A DNA stretch of 64,000 nucleotides. It comes from Owenia fusiformis (Eukaryota; Annelida; Polychaeta; Sabellida; Oweniidae). The notes below the pieces were generated by a model that was given only the letters and a program-made list of their open reading frames with translations, was not told the origin of the DNA and did no database searches. This document shows positions 12,147-24,424 of this stretch, piece after piece. The position numbers were made by a program, and so were the translations under genes. Location: positions 20,587,375 to 20,651,374 of the forward strand of contig CAIIXF020000005.1 of assembly GCA_903813345.2 (NCBI GenBank). The letters are read 5' to 3'. Each line of letters begins with the position of its first letter. Within the stretch, counting starts at the first letter, position 1.

Positions 12147-12806
12147 TATATAATGGTTGATTCCGTATATCGTGTTTATACTCAAGTTAGTATATGATAT
12201 ATTCACGAGTGACTGAAGGGAACGAGTGAATATATCATATACTCACGAGAGTATATAGAGATTATCCTATATTAGGTTCAGGATATTGGGATTATCCCGA
12301 GGCCAATATAATATATCTGCCCGAGGGCCGTAGGTCCCGAGGGTAGATATATTATATTGGCCAAGGGATAATCAAAATATCCTGAACCGACTATAGGATG
12401 ATCTGTTTATCCCATACCTATCACATTTTCCAATTGGCCACAGTTCAGAAACTTTGCAACCAACCGTGGAATTATTTTAAAATATTCATGTCCAGATTTG
12501 TATTCTTATCCGAAGCCGGATTTTTGATATTAACGGGGCATACTGCTCCTTCCCTTCTTTAAAGCATCAAACAGATCGCGATTTTTCTCCATTGTCGTCT
12601 ACAGTATGCGAACGTTACAAAAACGAACCAATATGGGAACAGCGATTATGACGTAGCGGGGAGATATACTATATCTGCCCGCTCGGAGCGGGACGTAAAG
12701 CTATATCTGCCCGCTGATGAAAATATAAGTTTTTACAAACCGGCTTTATGTACCTGTAACACGTCCAAGTATGGGATAAAACGATATACAGAATCAACCA
12801 TTATAT
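12147..12806. mobile_element. Foldback element containing three nested palindromes
   Basis: The ends ATAATGGTTGATTCCGTAT and, inverted, ATAATGGTTGATTCTGTAT bound about 660 bp. Inside lie three stems centred near 12210, 12335 and 12690. Their cores are CG-rich (gagggccgtaggtcccgag; cgctcggagcggg). No frame is supported. Confidence 0.7.
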
Positions 12807-12870
12807 GATCTTATTATCCCACCCTAATATGTAATCAATAAAAGGTTAATCTAAATTCACCAGTTGTACA

Positions 12871-12933
12871 TCAAGTCGAAGAGTTGTATACGCTATCCAG
12901 GAGTTGTATATCGTTCTCAAGAGTTGTATACGA
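12871..12933 (+). repeat. Short tandem repeat, three units
   Basis: Three copies of a roughly 27-bp unit ending agttgtatac. Confidence 0.6.
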
Positions 12934-14256
12934 TGAGTGTTGGTTTTATATTGCAGTTATACAATGCTATTATACAATCATATAAAGCACTTAGGGTGGT
13001 ATAATGAACTATATACCACTATGTTGACATTTAATGACATTTAGAAAGCATTTCGTTCTGCGCCACACCTGAAGCCATCTCCCAAGGGTATGGAAATGGT
13101 TTGTGTCATGTGATCATTAACCAGATATACAGTTTTACTTATCTTTTTTGCTTCAAGGTACAAGCATTTAGTAGGAAGTGTTTTACTGATATTCGACTAT
13201 GCAAATCCAGAGTGATAATTCAATATCATGTTAATATTTTTAATTTTATAATGCTTCTGGTATTTGCCTAATTACACTGTTTATACCAACTGCCGTCATT
13301 TGTAAGCTCAAACATTTTTAAAGAATTCTACCTAGTTTCCATTTTCAATTCATCATCATTATGCCTCTAGAAAACAATCAAAGTGATAACATATCAGTTA
13401 TAGCATGAAGTTTAAAATAGATAAAAATACGTAGTGACAACTTACACTTTGACTAAACATGATAGCCGTAAATATCAATGTCCAGAAGCATTTCCAATTT
13501 CATTCTATAGGTGTCCATGGTGTCCTATATTTGACCTATATGATGTCATTCGTCTAGTACAATCGCAATTGTGATGATGTTATTGAGTTGAAACCAACAA
13601 TCTCTGACGGATATCTCTACTGCAAGGTGTCCATCGCTCAGACATCATTATAGATGGGCCCTACCTTCAACCCAGCCCGCGAACGCATCTGAACCCAGAC
13701 GGAAAATTTGATGGTTGTTGACGAGATGTACGACGTGGCGCAAAACCTGCCAAATAAAACAACCAATGACATGGAATTATTACGCCAAAAGTAGTGCGAA
13801 ATGGCCTTTTCACGTGTTGGCATAAAGTTTTGATGACATTTAAAGACATAGTTCCTCTTTCACGTATATCATCTCATTGAAATGGGCATACCAGCGCAAA
13901 GATCTTTGTTCCGTGGTGAAGAAAAGCCATCAAACATTGTCTGAAGAGCAGATTTATCTCCGTAATTCTACTTTTAACATGGCGACCTTGACCTTGAAAA
14001 AATATAGCCATTTGGGCGATAATAGGTGATTCAAAAGTGAAAATGAGTGCTTTTTCGTAGTTTTACTTTGACCAAGCCTAGAAAAAAATCGAAGTGGTAA
14101 ACCTACCCCCAATTTTTGATATTTTCGTTGTCTAGAAGTGTCCTAGATGATATCAAAGTTTAAGAAAATTTGTATGTCTAGAAATATTTTATAAATTAGT
14201 GCCAATATGGTGGGTTTGTGTGTTTTTTTGCTCTCATTTTTTACCCCATTTCTACG

Positions 14257-14270
14257 GTTGCCATGGCAAC
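14257..14270. promoter_or_regulatory. RFX X-box in the array (first of seven)
   Basis: GTTGCCATGGCAAC is a perfect palindromic X-box. It recurs at 15301, 16347, 17391, 18435, 19479 and 20523. A second, imperfect box (GTAACCATGCCAAC) follows about 20 bp later in each unit. Binding is inferred. Confidence 0.5.
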
Positions 14271-14485
14271 TATAAGGCTTTGGTAACCATGCCAACTTGA
14301 TTTTTGAAGGACATCCACCTGATAGTAGTTGGGCCAAGTTTGATGGAAAATGGGCATGGTTTGATATGCTGGCAGTGAGGTTGATTGTGGCATGTAGTAA
14401 AACGGCAAAACAATGGTGGAGTCATACCATTATTTTGCCGCATTTTGATGCTTAATTTTCAATTTATAATCGTTTGGTACCATCG

Positions 14486-14493
14486 TGACGTCA
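14486..14493. promoter_or_regulatory. CRE in the array (first of six)
   Basis: TGACGTCA is a perfect CREB/ATF site, repeated at 15530, 16576, 17620, 18664 and 19708. It lies about 230 bp after the X-box. Function is inferred only. Confidence 0.4.
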
Positions 14494-17400
14494 CAATAAA
14501 GCGTCTGGCCTCATGATATGGGTACCAAATTGAAGAGGACGTGACAAGCTTTAAGATGGTACCAAACATGTGGCCATTCATTTGATTAAAATGCTAACTT
14601 GAATAAGCCCAAAAGGTGTGTCACTCCCCTACCCCATCCATTTTCAGGCCAGTGAAAAACACCAAAATCTCAAATAATCCAGGCATCTTCAGGGGTCGTT
14701 TTTTGGCCCCGTTTTATTCAAAATATCATGTTTATGGATACCATTTTTATCAGAAATGTCTCAATTACCTAAAAACAGTTACACTAGTGCTGAATAAGAA
14801 AACATGTCTCCATTATGGAATTATTACGCCAAAAGTAGTGCGAAATGGCCTTTTCACGTGTTGGCATAAAGTTTTGATGACATTTAAAGACATAGTTCCT
14901 CTTTCACGTATATCATCTCATTGAAATGGGCATACCAGCGCAAAGATCTTTGTTCCGTGGTGAAGAAAAGCCATCAAACATTGTCTGAAGAGCAGATTTA
15001 TCTCCGTAATTCTACTTTTAACATGGCGACCTTGACCTTGAAAAAATATAGCCATTTGGGCGATAATAGGTGATTCAAAAGTGAAAATGAGTGCTTTTTC
15101 GTAGTTTTACTTTGACCAAGCCTAGAAAAAAATCGAAGTGGTAAACCTACCCCCAATTTTTGATATTTTCGTTGTCTAGAAGTGTCCTAGATGATATCAA
15201 AGTTTAAGAAAATTTGTATGTCTAGAAATATTTTATAAATTAGTGCCAATATGGTGGGTTTGTGTGTTTTTTTGCTCTCATTTTTTACCCCATTTCTACG
15301 GTTGCCATGGCAACTATAAGGCTTTGGTAACCATGCCAACTTGATTTTTGAAGGACATCCACCTGATAGTAGTTGGGCCAAGTTTGATGGAAAATGGGCA
15401 TGGTTTGATATGCTGGCAGTGAGGTTGATTGTGGCATGTAGTAAAACGGCAAAACAATGGTGGAGTCATACCATTATTTTGCCGCATTTTGATGCTTAAT
15501 TTTCAATTTATAATCGTTTGGTACCATCGTGACGTCACAATAAAGCGTCTGGCCTCATGATATGGGTACCAAATTGAAGAGGACGTGACAAGCTTTAAGA
15601 TGGTACCAAACATGTGGCCATTCATTTGATTAAAATGCTAACTTGAATAAGCCCAAAAGGTGTGTCACTCCCCTACCCCATCCATTTTCAGGCCAGTGAA
15701 AAACACCAAAATCTCAAATAATCCAGGCATCTTCAGGGGTCGTTTTTTGGCCCCGTTTTATTCAAAATATCATGTTTATGGATACCATTTTTATCAGAAA
15801 TGTCTCAATTACCTAAAAACAGTTACACTAGTGCTGAATAAGAAAACATGTCTCCATTATATGGAATTATTACGCCAAAAGTAGTGCGAAATGGCCTTTT
15901 CACGTGTTGGCATAAAGTTTTGATGACATTTAAAGACATAGTTCCTCTTTCACGTATATCATCTCATTGAAATGGGCATACCAGCGCAAAGATCTTTGTT
16001 CCGTGGTGAAGAAAAGCCATCAAACATTGTCTGAAGAGCAGATTTATCTCCGTAATTCTACTTTTAACATGGCGACCTTGACCTTGAAAAAATATAGCCA
16101 TTTGGGCGATAATAGGTGATTCAAAAGTGAAAATGAGTGCTTTTTCGTAGTTTTACTTTGACCAAGCCTAGAAAAAAATCGAAGTGGTAAACCTACCCCC
16201 AATTTTTGATATTTTCGTTGTCTAGAAGTGTCCTAGATGATATCAAAGTTTAAGAAAATTTGTATGTCTAGAAATATTTTATAAATTAGTGCCAATATGG
16301 TGGGTTTGTGTGTTTTTTTGCTCTCATTTTTTACCCCATTTCTACGGTTGCCATGGCAACTATAAGGCTTTGGTAACCATGCCAACTTGATTTTTGAAGG
16401 ACATCCACCTGATAGTAGTTGGGCCAAGTTTGATGGAAAATGGGCATGGTTTGATATGCTGGCAGTGAGGTTGATTGTGGCATGTAGTAAAACGGCAAAA
16501 CAATGGTGGAGTCATACCATTATTTTGCCGCATTTTGATGCTTAATTTTCAATTTATAATCGTTTGGTACCATCGTGACGTCACAATAAAGCGTCTGGCC
16601 TCATGATATGGGTACCAAATTGAAGAGGACGTGACAAGCTTTAAGATGGTACCAAACATGTGGCCATTCATTTGATTAAAATGCTAACTTGAATAAGCCC
16701 AAAAGGTGTGTCACTCCCCTACCCCATCCATTTTCAGGCCAGTGAAAAACACCAAAATCTCAAATAATCCAGGCATCTTCAGGGGTCGTTTTTTGGCCCC
16801 GTTTTATTCAAAATATCATGTTTATGGATACCATTTTTATCAGAAATGTCTCAATTACCTAAAAACAGTTACACTAGTGCTGAATAAGAAAACATGTCTC
16901 CATTATGGAATTATTACGCCAAAAGTAGTGCGAAATGGCCTTTTCACGTGTTGGCATAAAGTTTTGATGACATTTAAAGACATAGTTCCTCTTTCACGTA
17001 TATCATCTCATTGAAATGGGCATACCAGCGCAAAGATCTTTGTTCCGTGGTGAAGAAAAGCCATCAAACATTGTCTGAAGAGCAGATTTATCTCCGTAAT
17101 TCTACTTTTAACATGGCGACCTTGACCTTGAAAAAATATAGCCATTTGGGCGATAATAGGTGATTCAAAAGTGAAAATGAGTGCTTTTTCGTAGTTTTAC
17201 TTTGACCAAGCCTAGAAAAAAATCGAAGTGGTAAACCTACCCCCAATTTTTGATATTTTCGTTGTCTAGAAGTGTCCTAGATGATATCAAAGTTTAAGAA
17301 AATTTGTATGTCTAGAAATATTTTATAAATTAGTGCCAATATGGTGGGTTTGTGTGTTTTTTTGCTCTCATTTTTTACCCCATTTCTACGGTTGCCATGG

Positions 17401-20400
17401 CAACTATAAGGCTTTGGTAACCATGCCAACTTGATTTTTGAAGGACATCCACCTGATAGTAGTTGGGCCAAGTTTGATGGAAAATGGGCATGGTTTGATA
17501 TGCTGGCAGTGAGGTTGATTGTGGCATGTAGTAAAACGGCAAAACAATGGTGGAGTCATACCATTATTTTGCCGCATTTTGATGCTTAATTTTCAATTTA
17601 TAATCGTTTGGTACCATCGTGACGTCACAATAAAGCGTCTGGCCTCATGATATGGGTACCAAATTGAAGAGGACGTGACAAGCTTTAAGATGGTACCAAA
17701 CATGTGGCCATTCATTTGATTAAAATGCTAACTTGAATAAGCCCAAAAGGTGTGTCACTCCCCTACCCCATCCATTTTCAGGCCAGTGAAAAACACCAAA
17801 ATCTCAAATAATCCAGGCATCTTCAGGGGTCGTTTTTTGGCCCCGTTTTATTCAAAATATCATGTTTATGGATACCATTTTTATCAGAAATGTCTCAATT
17901 ACCTAAAAACAGTTACACTAGTGCTGAATAAGAAAACATGTCTCCATTATGGAATTATTACGCCAAAAGTAGTGCGAAATGGCCTTTTCACGTGTTGGCA
18001 TAAAGTTTTGATGACATTTAAAGACATAGTTCCTCTTTCACGTATATCATCTCATTGAAATGGGCATACCAGCGCAAAGATCTTTGTTCCGTGGTGAAGA
18101 AAAGCCATCAAACATTGTCTGAAGAGCAGATTTATCTCCGTAATTCTACTTTTAACATGGCGACCTTGACCTTGAAAAAATATAGCCATTTGGGCGATAA
18201 TAGGTGATTCAAAAGTGAAAATGAGTGCTTTTTCGTAGTTTTACTTTGACCAAGCCTAGAAAAAAATCGAAGTGGTAAACCTACCCCCAATTTTTGATAT
18301 TTTCGTTGTCTAGAAGTGTCCTAGATGATATCAAAGTTTAAGAAAATTTGTATGTCTAGAAATATTTTATAAATTAGTGCCAATATGGTGGGTTTGTGTG
18401 TTTTTTTGCTCTCATTTTTTACCCCATTTCTACGGTTGCCATGGCAACTATAAGGCTTTGGTAACCATGCCAACTTGATTTTTGAAGGACATCCACCTGA
18501 TAGTAGTTGGGCCAAGTTTGATGGAAAATGGGCATGGTTTGATATGCTGGCAGTGAGGTTGATTGTGGCATGTAGTAAAACGGCAAAACAATGGTGGAGT
18601 CATACCATTATTTTGCCGCATTTTGATGCTTAATTTTCAATTTATAATCGTTTGGTACCATCGTGACGTCACAATAAAGCGTCTGGCCTCATGATATGGG
18701 TACCAAATTGAAGAGGACGTGACAAGCTTTAAGATGGTACCAAACATGTGGCCATTCATTTGATTAAAATGCTAACTTGAATAAGCCCAAAAGGTGTGTC
18801 ACTCCCCTACCCCATCCATTTTCAGGCCAGTGAAAAACACCAAAATCTCAAATAATCCAGGCATCTTCAGGGGTCGTTTTTTGGCCCCGTTTTATTCAAA
18901 ATATCATGTTTATGGATACCATTTTTATCAGAAATGTCTCAATTACCTAAAAACAGTTACACTAGTGCTGAATAAGAAAACATGTCTCCATTATGGAATT
19001 ATTACGCCAAAAGTAGTGCGAAATGGCCTTTTCACGTGTTGGCATAAAGTTTTGATGACATTTAAAGACATAGTTCCTCTTTCACGTATATCATCTCATT
19101 GAAATGGGCATACCAGCGCAAAGATCTTTGTTCCGTGGTGAAGAAAAGCCATCAAACATTGTCTGAAGAGCAGATTTATCTCCGTAATTCTACTTTTAAC
19201 ATGGCGACCTTGACCTTGAAAAAATATAGCCATTTGGGCGATAATAGGTGATTCAAAAGTGAAAATGAGTGCTTTTTCGTAGTTTTACTTTGACCAAGCC
19301 TAGAAAAAAATCGAAGTGGTAAACCTACCCCCAATTTTTGATATTTTCGTTGTCTAGAAGTGTCCTAGATGATATCAAAGTTTAAGAAAATTTGTATGTC
19401 TAGAAATATTTTATAAATTAGTGCCAATATGGTGGGTTTGTGTGTTTTTTTGCTCTCATTTTTTACCCCATTTCTACGGTTGCCATGGCAACTATAAGGC
19501 TTTGGTAACCATGCCAACTTGATTTTTGAAGGACATCCACCTGATAGTAGTTGGGCCAAGTTTGATGGAAAATGGGCATGGTTTGATATGCTGGCAGTGA
19601 GGTTGATTGTGGCATGTAGTAAAACGGCAAAACAATGGTGGAGTCATACCATTATTTTGCCGCATTTTGATGCTTAATTTTCAATTTATAATCGTTTGGT
19701 ACCATCGTGACGTCACAATAAAGCGTCTGGCCTCATGATATGGGTACCAAATTGAAGAGGACGTGACAAGCTTTAAGATGGTACCAAACATGTGGCCATT
19801 CATTTGATTAAAATGCTAACTTGAATAAGCCCAAAAGGTGTGTCACTCCCCTACCCCATCCATTTTCAGGCCAGTGAAAAACACCAAAATCTCAAATAAT
19901 CCAGGCATCTTCAGGGGTCGTTTTTTGGCCCCGTTTTATTCAAAATATCATGTTTATGGATACCATTTTTATCAGAAATGTCTCAATTACCTAAAAACAG
20001 TTACACTAGTGCTGAATAAGAAAACATGTCTCCATTATGGAATTATTACGCCAAAAGTAGTGCGAAATGGCCTTTTCACGTGTTGGCATAAAGTTTTGAT
20101 GACATTTAAAGACATAGTTCCTCTTTCACGTATATCATCTCATTGAAATGGGCATACCAGCGCAAAGATCTTTGTTCCGTGGTGAAGAAAAGCCATCAAA
20201 CATTGTCTGAAGAGCAGATTTATCTCCGTAATTCTACTTTTAACATGGCGACCTTGACCTTGAAAAAATATAGCCATTTGGGCGATAATAGGTGATTCAA
20301 AAGTGAAAATGAGTGCTTTTTCGTAGTTTTACTTTGACCAAGCCTAGAAAAAAATCGAAGTGGTAAACCTACCCCCAATTTTTGATATTTTCGTTGTCTA

Positions 20401-20695
20401 GAAGTGTCCTAGATGATATCAAAGTTTAAGAAAATTTGTATGTCTAGAAATATTTTATAAATTAGTGCCAATATGGTGGGTTTGTGTGTTTTTTTGCTCT
20501 CATTTTTTACCCCATTTCTACGGTTGCCATGGCAACTATAAGGCTTTGGTAACCATGCCAACTTGATTTTTGAAGGACATCCACCTGATAGTAGTTGGGC
20601 CAAGTTTGATGGAAAATGGGCATGGTTTGATATGCTGGCAGTGAGGTTGATTGTGGCATGTAGTAAAACGGCAAAACAATGGTGGAGTCATACCA

Positions 20696-22360
20696 CATCC
20701 CTTTCAAAAAAGAGTGAATTCAGTAACCTCAAAATGAGACCTGAATTCCAGTTTGAACAAGGACAGCGTGAAATGTCTTGGCATTCATCATTTTGTGCTT
20801 CTAGGTGTCCAGATATAATTTGAGCGAATTAATCAATTAGGTAAAATTAATGATTTGTGAAACATCAGTATGTCTGAAAGGGACACGCCAAACAGCTAAT
20901 AATGGTTATGTCATGTCGGTGTACAGGTCACAGTTGCTTGACTCCACTGCTTATGATTACAAATAGGCTAGGTCACATTGATAACATCATGACCAATCAC
21001 GCTTTTAACTCCAAATAAATGAAATGTATAATGTAACATGTAAGGACGAATCCACGTGTTCTTGTTTCTCTGGAAACCCTTTATGAACATGTACACTATA
21101 AACTGGTGAGGACAGCGGTGGAAGCAGTTTGACAAACTGTTAATTGTAATGATTTTATTTTGATTCGGTTTCAGGTCTTTAAAGTGTCGATACATTCAAC
21201 TATGCATGTTCTTAACTTGTAAATAATTGTATTTGAAGGGTTTGACTTACTTCCTTAGCATCGTCTCAACCTGTTTTCAGGGTAAAGTAAAGTGTGCAAA
21301 AGAGAGAATAGAATTCGATTACATTCAAAGCGTGGACAGAATATCTCAAAAGTTATGTTAAAAAGTGCATTAAGTCTGCTACTTACCCTACCATCGTCCA
21401 TAAAGTCACTCAACATTCAAGCCTCTCGATCCCATTCGTGCTCTTGACATCCCCTGGATGGCTGCGATCATCATAACTACTTTGTCAAACCGATGGGTTA
21501 TATTCGGAAACAGCTACTAGTTGGCCTGGAATCTTGGTCTCTGAAATTCCTGTGTTCTGGGTGTTTGTCTGATTCTGAAGCCCCGCCTTCCCCATATGCT
21601 TGAACTCTTATCCACGTCTCACAAAATATCTGGAAAATAATACGAAACATCAACAACTTGGGCCTAATCCTATGAAATCTTACAGAACCTATTAAACCTT
21701 TGAGTACACTGCTTGGCCATGTAGGCGTTGGGATTGTGTCAAGGCAAATTGTAGTTCAGAGCAGAGTAATGTTCACTTAATGTCGGTCATATTATGAGAA
21801 AGGATTATTTCACAAGTTACTGCAGGTATGAGGTGCATGGATACCAATATACTCCGATTATAAGCAAATATTTAAACCTATGGTAAAACGGTAATGTACC
21901 AATAACCATAACAAATTGTTATTGCTCGCGCCAGTATGTGCCGCTATTTCCACAATCTTTATTTTCGGTTCCTCATTCTCATTTCGCTGCAGAATTTCTC
22001 TAACAAGACAACTGTAAACCCTAACATACCAACTGCATTCTATTCAAACATAGGCCATTGAAACTGACAAATGTGACAATAATAGAATAATGACAATAGT
22101 AATTTCTCTAAGATCTATTCTAATGTCATTGTACTTGCTGACATTTGTGACCAGACTTTGGATGCCAAGATGCTATGATTCACTTTTGGAGGGAGTTATT
22201 TTTTGCCAACCGATGTTATTTGTAACTGTTTTACGCAGACATAAATCCTGTCTGTTTTACGCAGACATAAATCCTGTCTGTTTTACGCAGACATAAATCC
22301 TGTCTGTTTTACTTTGCCTAGTTGTGTTTAAACTGTGTTTACTTTCTGTTATTTAATTCA
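20696..22360. other. Intergenic stretch, weak exon signals only
   Basis: No recognised gene. One candidate exon at 21281-21361 is listed separately. A 26-bp unit containing tttacgcagacataaatcc repeats three times at about 22233-22312. Confidence 0.4.
21281..21361 (+). CDS. Possible terminal exon, family unknown
   Basis: A strong acceptor (tctcaacctgttttcag) precedes 26 open codons, GKVKCAKERIEFDYIQSVDR then ISQKLC, and a stop. Only this phase is open. No upstream partner was found, so it may be chance. Confidence 0.2.
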   Translation, partial: GKVKCAKERIEFDYIQSVDRISQKLC

Positions 22361-23008
22361 GTACTGTCAACCCCTAAAGATTTTCTCGCGGGACAGATTT
22401 TTTAGACCCAGTGCCCAAAATTCGCGGGATTTTGCGGGACATCTACTAAATTCGCGGGATTTTGCGGGACATTTAAGGGATTTGCGTGATTGCGCTATTA
22501 GGAGATTTTTTTAATCAAATTCGCGGGACCATTCGAGGGACAAACACCCTAATTGCGGGACAGTTAACAGGTGTACCACCAAAAACTTCATAGAGGGACA
22601 GATTTTTTAGACAAAGCGCCCTAAATTTGCGGGATTTCGCGGGACATCCACCTAAATTTGCAGGATATCCCGGGACATTCAAGGGATTTGCGTGATTGGG
22701 ACTAATGTAAAAGCGTGTAGAAGTACTTAAATCAAACTTTCAGATACTGATTAATCAAATATAATGCACCGTTACATTGTAACTTAAATAAACGTCAACA
22801 CAATTTCACAAAATACGCATAGGAATATTATTAAACTTTATTGTAATTTATCAAAAACAAAAACCATGCTTCAGGTGTGATTACCGTAATCTAACACGAA
22901 ATTCAAAAATTCGGAACAATACTTTGCACTTCTGGCGTCGTGACCAACTATGAAACGCTTACCCCCATAATGTTATATATTAAAATGTACCTATTCATAT
23001 ACTGTAGG

Positions 23009-23034
23009 CATGGGCTTTCAATTGAAAGCCCATG
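23009..23034. repeat. Perfect 26-bp loopless palindrome
   Basis: The half-site CATGGGCTTTCAA is followed directly by its exact inverse, 59 bp before the large palindrome. Confidence 0.9.
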
Positions 23035-23092
23035 ATATAGGGGTTCGATTAACCTACATCAAATTATAGGGAATGAGGTTAATTTTCTAGAT

Positions 23093-23968
23093 AGGGTTCG
23101 TATAAAAAACCGGGTACCGGGTAGTAAATCCTCCATGCTGGGTTCAAACTTGGTACCCGGTCGAAAAAAACAAAAAACGAAATATACGAATACACAACAT
23201 AATTAGATCATTAGAAAACGTGTAAGATTTGTTTTGAATTTACAAAAATGTATGTAACTTCCTTCAAAATTGAGCTAGAAGCTTCAAATAAAAAGCATTT
23301 TAAGGCTCTTTTCTTCCTCTATCATCTTGGTCATATTTCCATTGGTAATGAAGGGGGGGGAGGGGGTGCTATCGCACCCACTCCTGGCTACGCCAATGAC
23401 ATTGTAAGACGATTTGAAAAACAAGACAAATCAATCTTACTCTATTTTCAATAGTTCGTATGTTGGTACGTGAATTGTTTTGATTATGATTTAAATCTGT
23501 AAATAGCTATCGTTGCTTTAGCAGAGAGGTGACGTGTGTTAATTTGCATAATGCAACGTGTACGATTTTGATTATTAATCATAATTTAAGTTATCCCAAT
23601 TTATGATAAAATGTCCACTGAATTGTAAATTGTTATGTCTTACAATGTCATAGGCGTAGCCAGGAGAGGGTGCGATGGTGCGCACCCCCCCCCCATAACC
23701 AATGAAAATATGGCCATAACGATAGAGGAAGAAAAGTGCCTTAAAATATGCTTTTTATTTGAAGCTTCTAGCTCAATTTTGAATCATGTTACATACATTT
23801 TTGCAAATTCAAAACAAATCTTACACATTTTCTCATAATCTAATTATGTTATATATTCGTATTTTTCGTTTTTTGGGTACCCGTTTTTTTTGACCGGGTA
23901 CCGGGTACCAAGTTTGAACCCAGCATGGAGGATTTACTACCCGGTACCCGGTTTTTTATACAAACCCT
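23093..23968. repeat. Large palindrome with ACCGGGTACCGGGTA ends
   Basis: The left arm (23093-23405) and right arm (about 23638-23968) are inverted copies about 320 bp long, separated by about 230 bp. The ends read GGGTTCGTATAAAAAACCGG and the matching inverse. The inner ends of the arms carry the 'ggcgtagccagg' motif. It is nested inside the CTGTCAA element. Confidence 0.85.
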
Positions 23969-24424
23969 TTCTAGATATCAGCGTACATTTATTGTAACTC
24001 GCGTTTGCTAACATTTGCTCAGTTCTGAGATGAAGGCCACACGGGTAGTAAAAAGGCCAACGTTGGAACTATTTGTGACCTACATCCCTATTTTCGTAAT
24101 TAAAATGAAAGTTGAACCCTTCCCCTTTATTTTGATACCAAACAACAGCATGCTAGGTACTTAAAATTAGGTAAACTTTACTCCTCAAAAGTGCAAAAAC
24201 TTAGCTTCTTATATAAGATAAGATAATCAAAATATAGGGGATTGCAACAATTTCGGAAATTCGCGGAGGTCAAAGCCACATTTTGCGGGACTTCGCGGGA
24301 CAATGCGGGACACGCGAATTAGCCTAATTTTGATCAAATTCGCGGGATAATCCCGCCATTCGCGGGACACTTGACAGCTCTGTTTAATTAGTTAATATGA
24401 AAGATAGGATCAAATATAAGAATT

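Larger units (their letters stand above)
13771..20695. repeat. Tandem array of 1,044-bp units, 6.6 copies
   Basis: Units start at 13771, 14815, 15861, 16905, 17949, 18993 and 20037; the last stops after about 659 bp. The copies look identical apart from an extra AT near 15859. Each full unit holds a perfect palindromic RFX X-box (GTTGCCATGGCAAC), a perfect CRE (TGACGTCA), a CACGTG E-box and a 15-bp-stem hairpin of the form CGGCAAAA...TTTTGCCG. The repeated 102- and 64-codon open frames are unlike any family I know and are probably not genes. Near-identity points to recent amplification, gene conversion, or an assembly whose true copy number is uncertain. Confidence 0.95.
22364..24377. mobile_element. 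CTGTCAA-ended DNA element with gcgggac subterminal repeats
   Basis: CTGTCAA at the left and TTGACAG at the right bound about 2 kb. Both end zones (22380-22700, 24240-24370) are packed with gcgggattttgcgggac-type motifs in opposite orientation, like transposase-binding arrays. The middle holds the palindrome at 23093-23968. No transposase frame was seen; the superfamily is uncertain. Confidence 0.6.

Noticed and set aside
14616-20146. Repeated 102-codon (plus) and 64-codon (minus) open frames in the array
   Set aside because: They are copied with the unit, overlap on both strands across copies, lack recognised motifs and are fully explained by a non-coding tandem repeat.
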